A stretch of 64,000 nucleotides of DNA from a secondary endosymbiont of Heteropsylla cubana. Lineage in GTDB: Bacteria > Pseudomonadota > Gammaproteobacteria > Enterobacterales > Enterobacteriaceae. Made by a program: the position numbers and the translations under genes. Under the pieces are notes generated by a model that ran no database searches, was not told the origin of the DNA, and saw only the letters and a list, made by a program, of their open reading frames with translations. The DNA is taken from positions 124,001 through 188,000 of the forward strand of contig NC_018420.1 of NCBI RefSeq assembly GCF_000287355.1. The letters run 5' to 3'. Positions 1 through 9,646 of this stretch are shown piece after piece (position 1 is the stretch's first letter; every line of letters starts with the position of its first letter).

Positions 1-22
1 AAGTGATTTTTATTTGAAAAAA
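1..22. other. Window edge, noncoding
   Basis: A+T-rich DNA at the window edge. I see no feature in it. Confidence 0.4.
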
Positions 23-208
23 TTAAGGCAATATTTTTCTTGTTGTACTCTTAAAAAGAAAAACAATAAAGTAATTTGAGATAGCAAAGATTATATCAAC
101 GGCTTCTATTAATTTGTAACTCATAACAGGTTGTAACTTGTCATTTATAGAAACAAGAAAAAAGATCATAATAATAAAATAAAATATTGGTTTAATTATA
201 TTAATCAT
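23..208 (-). CDS. Possible remnant of yhhL (DUF1145 membrane protein)
   Basis: A 61-codon open frame with two hydrophobic stretches (about residues 5-20 and 37-52) ending in KSTTRK. From memory, the small inner-membrane protein YhhL of E. coli has a similar hydrophobic pattern with an IF...LLKST segment in the matching place, and its gene lies directly downstream of rsmD on the same strand. This frame is also downstream of rsmD on the same strand, about 475 bases away. It is shorter than YhhL (about 89 residues) and the resemblance is weak. In DNA this A+T-rich a chance frame of this length is quite possible. If it is real, it is a truncated remnant. The function of YhhL is unknown. Confidence 0.25.
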   Translation of the reverse strand: MINIIKPIFYFIIMIFFLVSINDKLQPVMSYKLIEAVDIIFAISNYFIVFLFKSTTRKILP

Positions 209-683
209 CTTTAAAGTGCAGATTAAAAAAAATAATAGCTATTTAAGAAAGAGTAATTCTTTATTTTCAATAAAATATTAGATTAGATCTACACTTCAAC
301 ACTCCTTACTTACAACACTAATATCTTTAATTTAAACACCAAGATTTCTTAATTCAAAGGTCTTTATAAAAATATTCTTAACAGATTAAACCAACAACTT
401 ACTTATCACAATAAACATTATCTCTACATATAAACTTATAAAATTCTTTTATTAACAACAAATACTGAACAACAACACAACACGTCATGAATTTATGTTA
501 AACTCTTGATTTTAAAAAAAAGATATTCTATATTTTATAATACATATGCTACATGCATGGTTCATGTAGTGCATTAAAGATAATATCTTTAAAATTAACT
601 TATAAACATAAAAACTAATTCTATTAGCATCAAACCACTCATTTCTAACATAATTAATGTTTAAAGTATAAAAACAAAATCTT
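209..683. other. Noncoding region downstream of rsmD
   Basis: No open frame or RNA gene recognised. There is one inverted repeat at 549-569 (arms CTACATG and CATGTAG, 7-base loop), 115 bases past the rsmD stop. No T-run follows it on the rsmD strand, so its role as a terminator is doubtful. Confidence 0.5.
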
Positions 684-1286
684 TTATTTAAGATACATCG
701 GTATAACTTGCTTTAATTTTCTATAATCATTTCGAACATAGAGACGATAGAGCACCTTACCAGCAATTTTTCTTCTATGTAATTGCCAATTAGATGGAAC
801 GATTAGAGAAGAATTTTCTATTTCTGTTTCAATATAAATCCACGCATGTTTTGATAAACGACCGTATTTTTCTAGAATATCCAATGTAGGATTGATCATT
901 TTAGATCGAAAAGGAGGATCTATGAACACAATATCAAAAACAATTCCAGGCTGAGCAAGCCAAAAAAGAGCATCTGTAGTAATAACTTCTGCTTTGTTTC
1001 CTTGTAATTTTTGCAAATTATGAGAAATCAATGCGCTAATTCTAGAATTTTTTTCTAATAAAGTTACTCTACCAGCAGAACGAGACATAGCTTCAAATCC
1101 TAAAGCACCACTACCTGCAAAACAATCAAGACATCGAGCATCTTTGATAACTGGTGATAACCAATTAAAAACTGTTTCTCGTACCCGACTTGGGGTAGGG
1201 CGTACCGTAGGAATATCCGAAACTAATATCTTTCGACCACGCCAACAGCCACCAATAATCCGGATTTTATTATTAAAATAAAACAA
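684..1286 (-). CDS. rsmD: 16S rRNA (guanine966-N2)-methyltransferase RsmD
   Basis: Methylates G966 of 16S rRNA during 30S assembly, using S-adenosylmethionine. The 200 residues cover the whole family length (about 198 in E. coli). Visible motifs are the N-terminal IIGGCWRGRK (11-20), the SAM-binding loop CFAGSGALG (55-63) and the catalytic DPPF (123-126). The start is uncertain: the frame opens with TTG at 1286, no Shine-Dalgarno sequence is visible, and no ATG lies nearby in frame before the upstream stop. In enterobacteria rsmD is divergent from ftsYEX. Here ftsY lies more than 6 kb away with nth, tdk, trxA and ffs between. The core of the protein looks intact. Confidence 0.93.
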   Translation of the reverse strand: MFYFNNKIRIIGGCWRGRKILVSDIPTVRPTPSRVRETVFNWLSPVIKDARCLDCFAGSGALGFEAMSRSAGRVTLLEKNSRISALISHNLQKLQGNKAEVITTDALFWLAQPGIVFDIVFIDPPFRSKMINPTLDILEKYGRLSKHAWIYIETEIENSSLIVPSNWQLHRRKIAGKVLYRLYVRNDYRKLKQVIPMYLK

Positions 1287-2545
1287 ATTGTTGTAAATAA
1301 TTAATTATTTTACACATAAAAAGTTATAAAACACTCATTTCAAGTTAATGAATTCATCTCAAATATAAAAATAGAATTGCAAAACGCTATTTCTTTCTTA
1401 ATGTAGTTTGTGTCACAGAATTCCTTACTAATGCAATTAATATGTTTAATATATAATATTTTTGTTTGAAGTCCAATCAAAAATCGTGATTTTTTTTATA
1501 AAGCGAGTTCGCTCGCTAGCGAATATTATTCTATATAAAATATTTATAATCAAAAAGTTTAATTTGTTTTAAATAAAAAAGTGCTTCGATAATATCGATT
1601 AACAAATCATTATACTCTTGATTTCTTTATACTATACTAATAAGTAACAATATTTAATCTACTTTCATACTATTAAAATACGCCTTGAATCTCTCTGTTT
1701 AACAATTTGCAACACATACCTTAAATCTAAGGAAGACTGAAAATTTACTTAATCTAAGTTATTAATATATTAAAAATTAAATTGAAGCGCTATTTTATAT
1801 TTAATTATTCATTTAACTAACATTATATTAATCTAGATAAAACATAATAAAATGTCCGAAAAAATAGATTAAACATAAAATAATAATGTAATTATCTTTT
1901 ATTAATATAGTAATTTATCTTATTTGAATTATATAATCTTAATTATTTTTTAATATACAATTAATATTTAAACTTTCTCACGATTCCTAACTATATAGAA
2001 ATTATTCGAATGTTCAATTAAAGAGTTTTCTTTTTTTTATAAAAATTTTTATTAATAAAAAAAATAAAACTAAATTATCTTTAATCACTATAGTGATGCG
2101 TATATAATTGCAATCAACATAAGAAAAATTATAGAAAATAAATATTTTTAAAAAACTATATCTTTTTCCCTCAAATGAAGTCACATTGTTTTTTTTACAG
2201 TTTATAGAACGAAAGTAAAATGTTATGTAACTATAAAAAATAGCTATATTCATAATAATTACAAAAACATGATTTTAGAAAACTTCTAAATTATCATATT
2301 GAATAGGATTCAATCCTATCCTAACTAAATTAAGCAAAAGAAGTTTTGATTTCCACATTTTATATATATAAATAAAGGTGATCTAAAATCAAGTATTTTT
2401 CTACCAACAACCTTTATCTAAGATAGCATGCTTACACTTAATAATCTAAATCTATTTTAAGTCCATATTTTAGAATAAAATTATTTATTAAAATAGAAAT
2501 ATAAAGTAAATTTATATATAAATTCTCTAAAAAAACGAAATTATC
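1287..2545. other. Noncoding region between rsmD and nth
   Basis: About 1.26 kb of A+T-rich DNA without a recognisable gene. The only G+C-rich spot is the hairpin pair at 1502-1523. At 2303-2319 there is a perfect inverted repeat (ATAGGATT, C, AATCCTAT) that overlaps a second possible hairpin (TTGAAT, AGG, ATTCAA). A 79-codon frame at 2014-2253 on the minus strand is Lys/Phe/Ile/Asn-rich and looks like chance. Confidence 0.6.
1502..1523. repeat. Two overlapping, mutually exclusive G+C-rich hairpins
   Basis: Arms AGCGAG and CTCGCT around the tetraloop TTCG (1502-1517) overlap a second stem TTCGCT/AGCGAA around CGCT (1508-1523). Both are perfect 6-bp stems. They lie about 220 bases upstream of rsmD in very A+T-rich surroundings. 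The role is unknown. A terminator or leader-structure remnant is possible, but there is no proper T-run on either side. Confidence 0.45.
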
Positions 2546-3184
2546 GTGAATAATGACAAACGTTATGAAATCATCTTACGTATGCAGGATCATACCCCCC
2601 ACCCTACGACGGAATTAGTTTATAGATCGCCGTTTGAACTGTTGATTGCAGTAATACTATCCGCTCAAGCAACTGACATTAGTGTAAATAAAGCTACACA
2701 AATACTATTTTCATATGCTAATACTCCTCAAGATATAATAACGCTAGGTATTGACAACCTTAAAATCTATATAAAATCTATAGGATTATTTAACATTAAA
2801 GCGAAAAATATAATCAAAACATGCCAAATTTTATTAGAACAATATAAAAGCAAAGTTCCTCAAAATAGAAAAAAACTAGAAACACTACCCGGAGTTGGAC
2901 GAAAAACTGCAAATGTAGTGTTAAATAGTGCGTTTGGTTGGCCTACTATTGCGGTTGATAGGCATGTTTTTCGGGTTTCAAATCGTACCCGTTTTGCAAG
3001 GGGAAAAAATGTAACATTAGTAGAGAAAAAACTTTTAAGTGTAGTTCCTAGAGAATTTAAAAAAACTTTTCATCATTGGTTTGTTAGTCATGGCCGATAT
3101 ACTTGTACATCCAAAAAACCTCGATGTAACGTTTGCATAATTAGAGATTTATGTGAATATGATAAAAAATATTATGTAAAATAA
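2546..3184 (+). CDS. nth: Endonuclease III, DNA glycosylase/AP lyase
   Basis: Base-excision repair enzyme that removes oxidised pyrimidines and cleaves the AP site. At 212 residues it is full length. The helix-hairpin-helix LPGVGRKTANVV carries the catalytic Lys120, and Asp138 follows in AVDRH (E. coli has Thr, not Arg, after that Asp). The C-terminal iron-sulfur loop is complete, with Cys187-x6-Cys194-x2-Cys197-x5-Cys203. The start is a GTG at 2546 with no strong ribosome-binding site, chosen because the protein then aligns from residue 1. In E. coli nth is followed by dtpA; here dtpA is 30 kb away. With uvrB dead in this window, this is the repair glycosylase that remains visible. Confidence 0.96.
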   Translation: MNNDKRYEIILRMQDHTPHPTTELVYRSPFELLIAVILSAQATDISVNKATQILFSYANTPQDIITLGIDNLKIYIKSIGLFNIKAKNIIKTCQILLEQYKSKVPQNRKKLETLPGVGRKTANVVLNSAFGWPTIAVDRHVFRVSNRTRFARGKNVTLVEKKLLSVVPREFKKTFHHWFVSHGRYTCTSKKPRCNVCIIRDLCEYDKKYYVK

Positions 3185-3952
3185 TAATTAGTGTTTATAA
3201 AAAAAATTAATATAAAATCATCAACTTTTCCTAAATTAAAGATCTCATTTTAAGTATGTAACATTAATTTAATATTCTTAAAAATATTTTTAACATTATG
3301 TTTGGAAAATCTTAGTCTCCAACATTTTCATATTATAGATCACAAAGAGATCTTGATATCTTGTTACTTAATAAGATCATACGAATCTTATTATATGTTC
3401 TATAGATGAGAAAAAGTGAATAAATTTATTTTAGATTCTGTTAATTTTAACGAAATTTACCTCAATAAAATTATCATTAATAAAATGTTTATTTTCAAAT
3501 TATCTAACAAAAATCAAGCAAGATAATCAGATTTATTGATTTAATTAAATTATTATATTTAATTATAAATATTTACAAATATTATATGTTAATTTTTTTT
3601 ATAAAAAAATCTATTCAAATAAATAGTCAACTATTTGTATTCATAAATAATTGAGGATCTATCAAAAAAAATGCGACGATTTTAATCTTATAAAGTCGTT
3701 ATATAACAATCTATATAAATTTTAATACATTATTTATATTATTTTTTTATGGAGTTATTATTCTATATTTAACAGATTTTATATTGTTTACATTATTAAT
3801 TTTTAATAAAATTAACACGATAATTCTATTATTAATAAGACCATAAAAATTAACTAAATTTTTAAAAATAATAACTTCTCTTTTAACTACAATATAAAAA
3901 AATTATAATTACAAACTTCAAATTACCATTTTTATAGTTAAAATAAATTTTA
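3185..3952. other. Noncoding region between convergent nth and tdk
   Basis: About 770 bases of A+T-rich DNA. I see no gene, RNA or convincing terminator. Confidence 0.6.
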
Positions 3953-4570
3953 TTATATATCAGATAAAATATTAACACCTGATTCTGAGTTTGACATTAC
4001 CCAAGCCATATTAAAATGTTTACGACAAACTGAAACATAGCAATCATTACCCCCAATAACCACTTGTTGACCATCATGAATAACTTTACCTTCATTATCA
4101 ATACGCAATACATGATTAGCTTTGCGACCGCAATAACAAACTGTTTTTAACTCTACTAGCTTATCTGCTAAAGCTAAAAGCCATAAACTACCTGTAAAAG
4201 GTTCAGCACGAAAATCAGTACGTAAACCATAGCAAAGAACGGGGATATTTAATGTATCTACCACAGTGCATAAACTAATTACTTGCTTACGATTTAAAAA
4301 GTGACATTCATCAACAAGAATACAGTGTACATTGTTTTTTTTATGTGCATCTGATACGATTTTATAGATATCAGTTGCTGCAGAAAACATCTCAGCAGGA
4401 GCTGATAACCCGATACGGGAATAAGCTTGACCTCGGATATAACGATTATCAATTTCTGCTGTAAAAATTAATGTTTTCATACCTCTTTCTTGATAATTGT
4501 AAGAAGATTGCAAAAGCGCAGTTGTTTTACCAGCATTCATTGCGGAATAATAAAAATAAAGCTGCGCCAT
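3953..4570 (-). CDS. tdk: Thymidine kinase
   Basis: Phosphorylates thymidine (and deoxyuridine) with ATP in nucleotide salvage. The 205 residues match the enterobacterial type II enzyme. The P-loop is SAMNAGKT (9-16), the catalytic Glu88 lies in DECH (87-90), and the zinc ligands Cys145, Cys147, Cys182 and His185 (VCRKH) are all present. The substrate-binding VVIGGN follows at about 170-175. The C-terminal tail after residue 188 differs from E. coli. A GGAG sequence precedes the ATG at a good distance, which supports the start. The gene stands alone. Keeping it implies that the symbiont salvages thymidine. Confidence 0.96.
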   Translation of the reverse strand: MAQLYFYYSAMNAGKTTALLQSSYNYQERGMKTLIFTAEIDNRYIRGQAYSRIGLSAPAEMFSAATDIYKIVSDAHKKNNVHCILVDECHFLNRKQVISLCTVVDTLNIPVLCYGLRTDFRAEPFTGSLWLLALADKLVELKTVCYCGRKANHVLRIDNEGKVIHDGQQVVIGGNDCYVSVCRKHFNMAWVMSNSESGVNILSDI

Positions 4571-5525
4571 TTTCTAAGAACTCCAATCTTAAAATTAGTA
4601 AAGTCTTAAATGGTTACGTTTAATAAAGAAAATTGTTTATCATTAATTTAGTCATTAATGACATTAAATTGATTAGTTGATTTTTTTTAAAAAAGTACTA
4701 TTTATTTTACAATAAAACCTACTGTGGTATATCTACTAGATATAAGAAAAAAAAAGACACAATAATATAGAGTATATAAATATTCTTATTTTTATACTCT
4801 ATATGTATTCTAAGAATACTGCTCAAATCATCTTGTTGCAAGATCTATATTTTTTAAAAAACATATAATTTTATACATTAAATTAACAAATAAATTAATT
4901 CTTATCCTTAATTATACACATCTTGAATAAAGTTTATTTTATAATTAAACTATAATATATAATTCTATATAAAAATAATTTCTTAAAGAAAAAATAACTA
5001 ACATTATTATTATTTATTAAATAAAAATATATTTTTATTTAATAAATAGATTCTTATTTAATTTTAACATTGATAGTTTTAAACTCACCTTACTTTTTCA
5101 TAAATGTCTATATAAATCTTTTATCTATAAATTACAAATATGCACACTACTAAAATTTAAGTAAGATGGTAATTTACATTAAAAATAGCATTTTTTTTAT
5201 TTGAACTTTCCAAAAACAAAAAATTTAAATGTAAATAAATATGATTTGTATCTACTGAAATTATAGTGATAGTAAAAATACTTATTTAATTGTGTTAAGT
5301 TAATAACTTAAAATAATAATATGCATGCTTCTAAAAAATATATCACAAAGATTTTTTATTTTTATTGATTCCCGTATCGCTCCTTATTAAACCAGAATGC
5401 TTCTAAGTAATTACAAAATTTTTTATTAAATATTTAACTTTATTAATCCAATAATGTATATTATAAAATTCGATTCGTATTAAAATAAAAAAATTATAGG
5501 TAAAATAATGGAGAAAACAGAAAAT
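4571..5525. other. Noncoding region between divergent tdk and trxA
   Basis: About 950 bases, almost all A and T, holding the long palindrome at 5011-5048. It must contain the promoters of tdk and trxA, but in DNA of this composition I cannot single out -35/-10 pairs. A short trxA frame extension (5508-5525) is discussed with that gene. Confidence 0.6.
5011..5048. repeat. 38-bp perfect all-A/T palindrome
   Basis: Two 19-base arms, TATTTATTAAATAAAAATA and its exact reverse complement, meet with no spacer. There is no mismatch in 38 bases. It lies in the tdk-trxA intergenic region. It could extrude a cruciform or form an RNA hairpin. No T-run that would make it a normal terminator is separable from the arms. 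Confidence 0.8.
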
Positions 5526-5852
5526 ATGAGTGATAAAATTATTTGTGTAACTGATACTAACTTTAAAATAAACGTATTGCAGTCTAAAAGAATGGTGCTT
5601 GTTGATTTTTGGGCAGAATGGTGTGGTCCTTGTAAAACAATTTTACCAATCTTATCTGAAATTGCTAATGAATTTGACGGAAAATTAACTATTGCGAAAT
5701 TAAATGTCAGTGAAAATCCAGACACTACAACAAAATATCATATACAAAGTATTCCAACTTTATTACTGTTCCATAACAATAAAGTATTAGATAGTAAGTG
5801 CGGTTCTATATCTAAAAAACAGATAAAAGAATTTGTTAATCAATATTTATAA
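5526..5852 (+). CDS. trxA: Thioredoxin 1
   Basis: General protein disulfide reductase of the cytoplasm. From the ATG at 5526 the protein is 108 residues and aligns from MSDKII with E. coli thioredoxin (109 residues). The active site WCGPCK has Cys33 and Cys36, and the cis-proline loop SIPTLLLF is intact. An in-frame ATG six codons upstream (5508) has a possible AGGT in front and would give 114 residues. I prefer 5526 on homology. The gene stands alone, without the rho neighbour it has in E. coli. Confidence 0.95.
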   Translation: MSDKIICVTDTNFKINVLQSKRMVLVDFWAEWCGPCKTILPILSEIANEFDGKLTIAKLNVSENPDTTTKYHIQSIPTLLLFHNNKVLDSKCGSISKKQIKEFVNQYL

Positions 5853-6396
5853 ATATATCAGTCATTTTAAATAGGTAAAGAAATTTCTTCATAACATAGA
5901 AGACCTATTGAAAAAAAATCAACGAATTTTTATGATTAAAAGTTAATTTTTATTAAAATATATATCTAACATTCTTAACAATCTCTATTGTAAATAAATC
6001 ACTATATGATAGTTATTGTTATTTTATATTTTAATGCTTGATCGTACAGAAGATTCAAAGGGTTTCTAAAATCTAATAAAAAATTTTACATCTGTTGAAT
6101 AACCAATTAAAATCAACGTTTTTATACAAAAACTTTTACTGAAGAAAATATTTCTTTTATATCAATTAAATTGAATTATTAATGTGTATACATTAAAAGA
6201 GTATCAACATCTCTTAATATATATAAACTATACCATAGCGTTTATATCAACTTTAAATTTTTATCTACATCATCAATCCTAATGTTCTTTATCCATGGAT
6301 AATAATCTAAAATCAACTAACCTGATATCTAACTTTAATAAATTCTTTTGAAATTGACATTTAAAAGAAAAAAGTTTTTCTATTTTATGGAAAAAG
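5853..6396. other. Noncoding region between trxA and ffs
   Basis: About 540 bases with no recognisable gene. The part next to 6397 is the 3' side of the 4.5S RNA gene. Confidence 0.6.
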
Positions 6397-6507
6397 GAGA
6401 AGGTGTCTCCAAGTATCTCTCACACACATATCTCGTTACGGCTGCTTCCTTCCAGACCTGACCGAGTTGACAAGGCAGTGTTGCTAGAACATGAACGGCA
6501 CCCTCTC
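6397..6507 (-). ncRNA. ffs: 4.5S RNA, signal recognition particle RNA
   Basis: The RNA core of the signal recognition particle, which binds Ffh and guides ribosomes to FtsY. Read on the minus strand, the hallmark GGUCAGGUCUGGAAGGAAGC is present, with the GGAA tetraloop and the symmetric and asymmetric internal loops that bind Ffh. I set the ends by the closing helix: GAGAGGGUG at the 5' end pairs with CACCUUCUC at the 3' end (9 bp, one G-U). This gives 111 bases, close to the 114 of E. coli. Its receptor gene ftsY lies 1.2 kb away on the other strand. Confidence 0.96.
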
Positions 6508-7705
6508 TTAAAATAAGATTTTACATAACTCTTGAAATATTGTCTATTAAATATTACGATTTTTTTCAACCTAAAATAGAGATAAACGATATTTCTTAAT
6601 TTTTAATGAATATTTCAATTTAGTAATGCTTTTTTTTACAAAATTTATTTTTTTCAAATTCTTGTATTATGAAATTTAACAACTAGATTCACCTAAACAA
6701 TCATCAAAAATATTAAATTTATTTAAAGTTATATGGTTATTTAAAATAAGGTGCTTATGCTAAAACATTAACTTTAAATTATTAAATATAGCCTCATTTT
6801 ATAACAAAATTATTATTTGAATTCAGCTTATAGATAAAACTAATTTCACATTATTAATGATAATGCTTTATTTTTGTATAAATAAACCTCATCAAAATCA
6901 AATATTCAATCAATATACTTCATAAGAATTTTTAATCATTATTTTAATAATGAAACATATTGTTCTTTCAATTTCTTACGTTACAGACGGGGTCATAGAA
7001 AAAAATACTTTAAGATAGTTAAATAGAATTTTATAAGTATATATTTTTAATAAATAAAAGTACATTACAGTATAAACACCTAAGATCACACTATGTTAAA
7101 TAATTTTTTTTATTGTAAGTTTATACAATAACTGAAAGAATAATTTAATGTTATTAATCTTAATATCTGATTAATTTGATTTGTTCATAACAACATAGAG
7201 TAAGCTCTTCATTTCAGTATTTACATTAAACTTACCGAAAATTTCACAACTAATTGCTTAACTATGTTAATTAGAAATATATATAACTATTTAAATATAA
7301 TATATAATTATATTTTTCCTTACCTGTAACAAAGATTACATCACATCAATATAAATATATATATATCTGGAAAATAAATTTAACGATAAAAATCACGTAT
7401 AATATGTTAAAAACTATCTAAAAAAATATGCTGTAACTAATGATAACAGGATATAACAGCTAAATTATAGTATTTTTTTGATTCACCATTAAATGTATAT
7501 ACAGATTTATTCATCAAGCAATTGAAAAAGAATAGAAAAACATTTAATAAAATAACACATATCGCGATTTACAGAATAATATTCTACTTAGAATAGAAAA
7601 CTAACTTCTCTCGTGGTGTAGAGAAATCAGAATTATCTATACTATTCAGAAAAAATTTATTTATTTATTTTTTTCAACTAATCAGGTAAGGAGTATGTTT
7701 GTAAC
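6508..7705. other. Noncoding region between ffs and ftsY
   Basis: About 1.2 kb of A+T-rich DNA, which must hold the divergent promoters of ffs and ftsYEX. I recognise no gene. Confidence 0.6.
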
Positions 7706-8965
7706 ATGACACGAAAAAAAAATCATTTCTTATCATTATTAAAATTTAAGCGTAAAACGCCTATTTCTGAAAAAAATATTCAGATTAAAGAAAATAATGA
7801 CATATCCAAAAATAATAATAACACTCAAAAAATCACAAAGAAAAAAAAACTTGATAGAAACAAAGAAGTTATCGAAATAAATTTATCTGAATCAACATTA
7901 GGGAAAGCAGATATAATACCTAAGTTAGAAACAATTATACAATCTGAACCATTTGAAGAGCAGATAAAATTAGCATCCCAGATACACACAACATCTTTCT
8001 CTACTAACAATATTAGTGTAGATAACAAAAATATTTCAAAAAACTCTAAATCAACAGAATTCTTTATCCAATTAAAACGTAGCCTACTTCAAGCGCGAGA
8101 AAATCTTGGATTTAAATTTAATCAAATATTTCATTCGAAAAAAGTTGATAACCTACTATTCGAGCAATTAGAAGAAAGGCTTTTATTAGCAGACATCGGT
8201 GTTAATACAAGCTACAATATAATTAGTAGTTTAATGGAATACTCGAATCGAAACCACTTAAAAGATTCTGAGGAGCTATATAAACAATTACAGTTAAAAA
8301 TGACATCAATTCTTATTAGTGTTGAAAAACCACTCAAAATAACAAGAAAAAGTCCTTTTGTTATCTTAGTAGTTGGTGTTAACGGTGTTGGTAAAACGAC
8401 CACCATCGGTAAATTAGCCCATATTTATCAATCTGAAGGGAAAACTGTTATGCTGGCGGCTGGAGATACATTCCGTGCAGCAGCCGTAGAACAATTACAA
8501 ATATGGGGTAAACGCAACCAAGTTCCAGTTGTAGCAAAGAAAACTGGTGGTGATTCTGCTTCAGTTATTTTTGAAGCAATACAGATAGCTCAAGCACAAA
8601 ACATTAATGTCCTTATAGCAGATACAGCAGGTCGCCTTCAAAATAAAAAAAACTTAATGGATGAACTAAAAAAAATTGTTAAAGTGATAAAAAAACTAGA
8701 TGTTGAAGCTCCTCATGAAGTTATGCTAATTCTGGATAGTAGCACTGGACAAAATGCTATTAGTCAAGCTAAATTATTCAATAGCACAGTTACATTAACT
8801 GGAATAACTCTAACCAAATTAGACGGTACAGCTAAAGGGGGTATCATTTTTTCTTTAGCAGATCAATTTAAAATTCCAATACGATTTATCGGTATAGGTA
8901 ATAATTTAAATGATTTACAATCATTTAAAGCTAATGATTTTATAAATGCACTTTTTGTTCAATAG
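7706..8965 (+). CDS. ftsY: Signal recognition particle receptor FtsY
   Basis: SRP-type GTPase at the inner membrane that receives SRP-ribosome complexes. The NG domain (about 120-419) is well kept: G1 loop GVNGVGKT (224-231), DTFRAAAVEQL (254-264), DTAGR (306-310) and TKLDG (370-374). The N-terminal A domain (about 1-115) is shorter than in E. coli (419 against 497 residues) and, unlike the acidic E. coli domain, is rich in Lys and Asn, with stretches such as TRKKN and TKKKKLDRNK. A run of nine A at 7842-7850 is in frame and tolerated. First gene of the ftsY-ftsE-ftsX operon, with a 12-base gap to ftsE. Confidence 0.97.
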   Translation: MTRKKNHFLSLLKFKRKTPISEKNIQIKENNDISKNNNNTQKITKKKKLDRNKEVIEINLSESTLGKADIIPKLETIIQSEPFEEQIKLASQIHTTSFSTNNISVDNKNISKNSKSTEFFIQLKRSLLQARENLGFKFNQIFHSKKVDNLLFEQLEERLLLADIGVNTSYNIISSLMEYSNRNHLKDSEELYKQLQLKMTSILISVEKPLKITRKSPFVILVVGVNGVGKTTTIGKLAHIYQSEGKTVMLAAGDTFRAAAVEQLQIWGKRNQVPVVAKKTGGDSASVIFEAIQIAQAQNINVLIADTAGRLQNKKNLMDELKKIVKVIKKLDVEAPHEVMLILDSSTGQNAISQAKLFNSTVTLTGITLTKLDGTAKGGIIFSLADQFKIPIRFIGIGNNLNDLQSFKANDFINALFVQ

Positions 8966-8977
8966 AGAGAACAAAAT

Positions 8978-9646
8978 ATGATTCGGTGCAAACAAGTAGG
9001 AAAAACCTATCATACTGGACACCAAGCATTACAAGAAATAAATTTTCATGTACGTGAAAATGAAAAAATCTGTCTTACTGGTTATTCTGGATCTGGAAAA
9101 ACTACTCTGCTAGAATTGATATGTGGCATTCAGCGCCCAACTACAGGTCATATTTTTTTTAACGGTTATAATCTTAGTAGTCTGAAAACAAATGAGATTT
9201 TGTCTCTTCGCCGTCAAATTGGAATAATTTTTCAAGACCATCATCTTCTTTTAGAGCGTACTGTTTATGATAACGTTGCGATACCATTGATTGTTTGTGG
9301 AGAAAGTTTAAATATTATTCGCCGTCGTGTACCTGCAGCTCTAGATAGAGTCGGTCTTCTCGATAAAGCCAAAAATACTCCGATACAATTATCTAGGGGA
9401 GAAAAACAACTTATCGCTATTGCACGAGCTATAATTAATAAACCAGCAGTTTTAGTAATCGACGAACCGACAAATCATTTAGATGATATAGTATCTAATA
9501 CTATATTCTGTTTATTTGAAGAGTTTAATCACATAGGTGTAGCAATACTAATGGCAACTATTAATACAAGACTAATAGCAAACCGAAATTATCGCGTTTT
9601 AACACTCCACAAGGGAAAAGTCACAGAAAACTTACATGCGAAATAA
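8978..9646 (+). CDS. ftsE: Cell-division ABC ATPase FtsE, with altered signature and H-loop
   Basis: ATPase subunit of FtsEX, which in E. coli activates septal peptidoglycan hydrolases through EnvC. The 222 residues are full length. Walker A GYSGSGKT (35-42), Q-loop Gln86, Walker B VLVIDEP (158-164) and D-loop are present. Two key sites are not canonical: the ABC signature reads LSRGE (138-142) instead of LSGGE, and the H-loop reads MATINT (192-197), so the switch His of E. coli MATHD is Ile195. These residues normally support ATP hydrolysis, so activity may be lost or changed. The end overlaps the original ftsX start ATG by 11 bases. See also the frameshift at the start of ftsX. Confidence 0.93.
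   Translation: MIRCKQVGKTYHTGHQALQEINFHVRENEKICLTGYSGSGKTTLLELICGIQRPTTGHIFFNGYNLSSLKTNEILSLRRQIGIIFQDHHLLLERTVYDNVAIPLIVCGESLNIIRRRVPAALDRVGLLDKAKNTPIQLSRGEKQLIAIARAIINKPAVLVIDEPTNHLDDIVSNTIFCLFEEFNHIGVAILMATINTRLIANRNYRVLTLHKGKVTENLHAK

Noticed and set aside
1470..1500. AAAAATC/GATTTTT stem followed by T as an intrinsic terminator
   Set aside because: The stem is almost only A-T with a 2-base loop, and T-runs of this size are common throughout the window.
2014..2253. 79-codon minus-strand frame
   Set aside because: Only Lys, Phe, Ile, Asn and Tyr-rich sequence, with no motif and no ribosome-binding site.
4911..4925. TTATACACA, a DnaA-box-like nonamer
   Set aside because: A single copy without clustered boxes or origin genes; not evidence for a replication origin.
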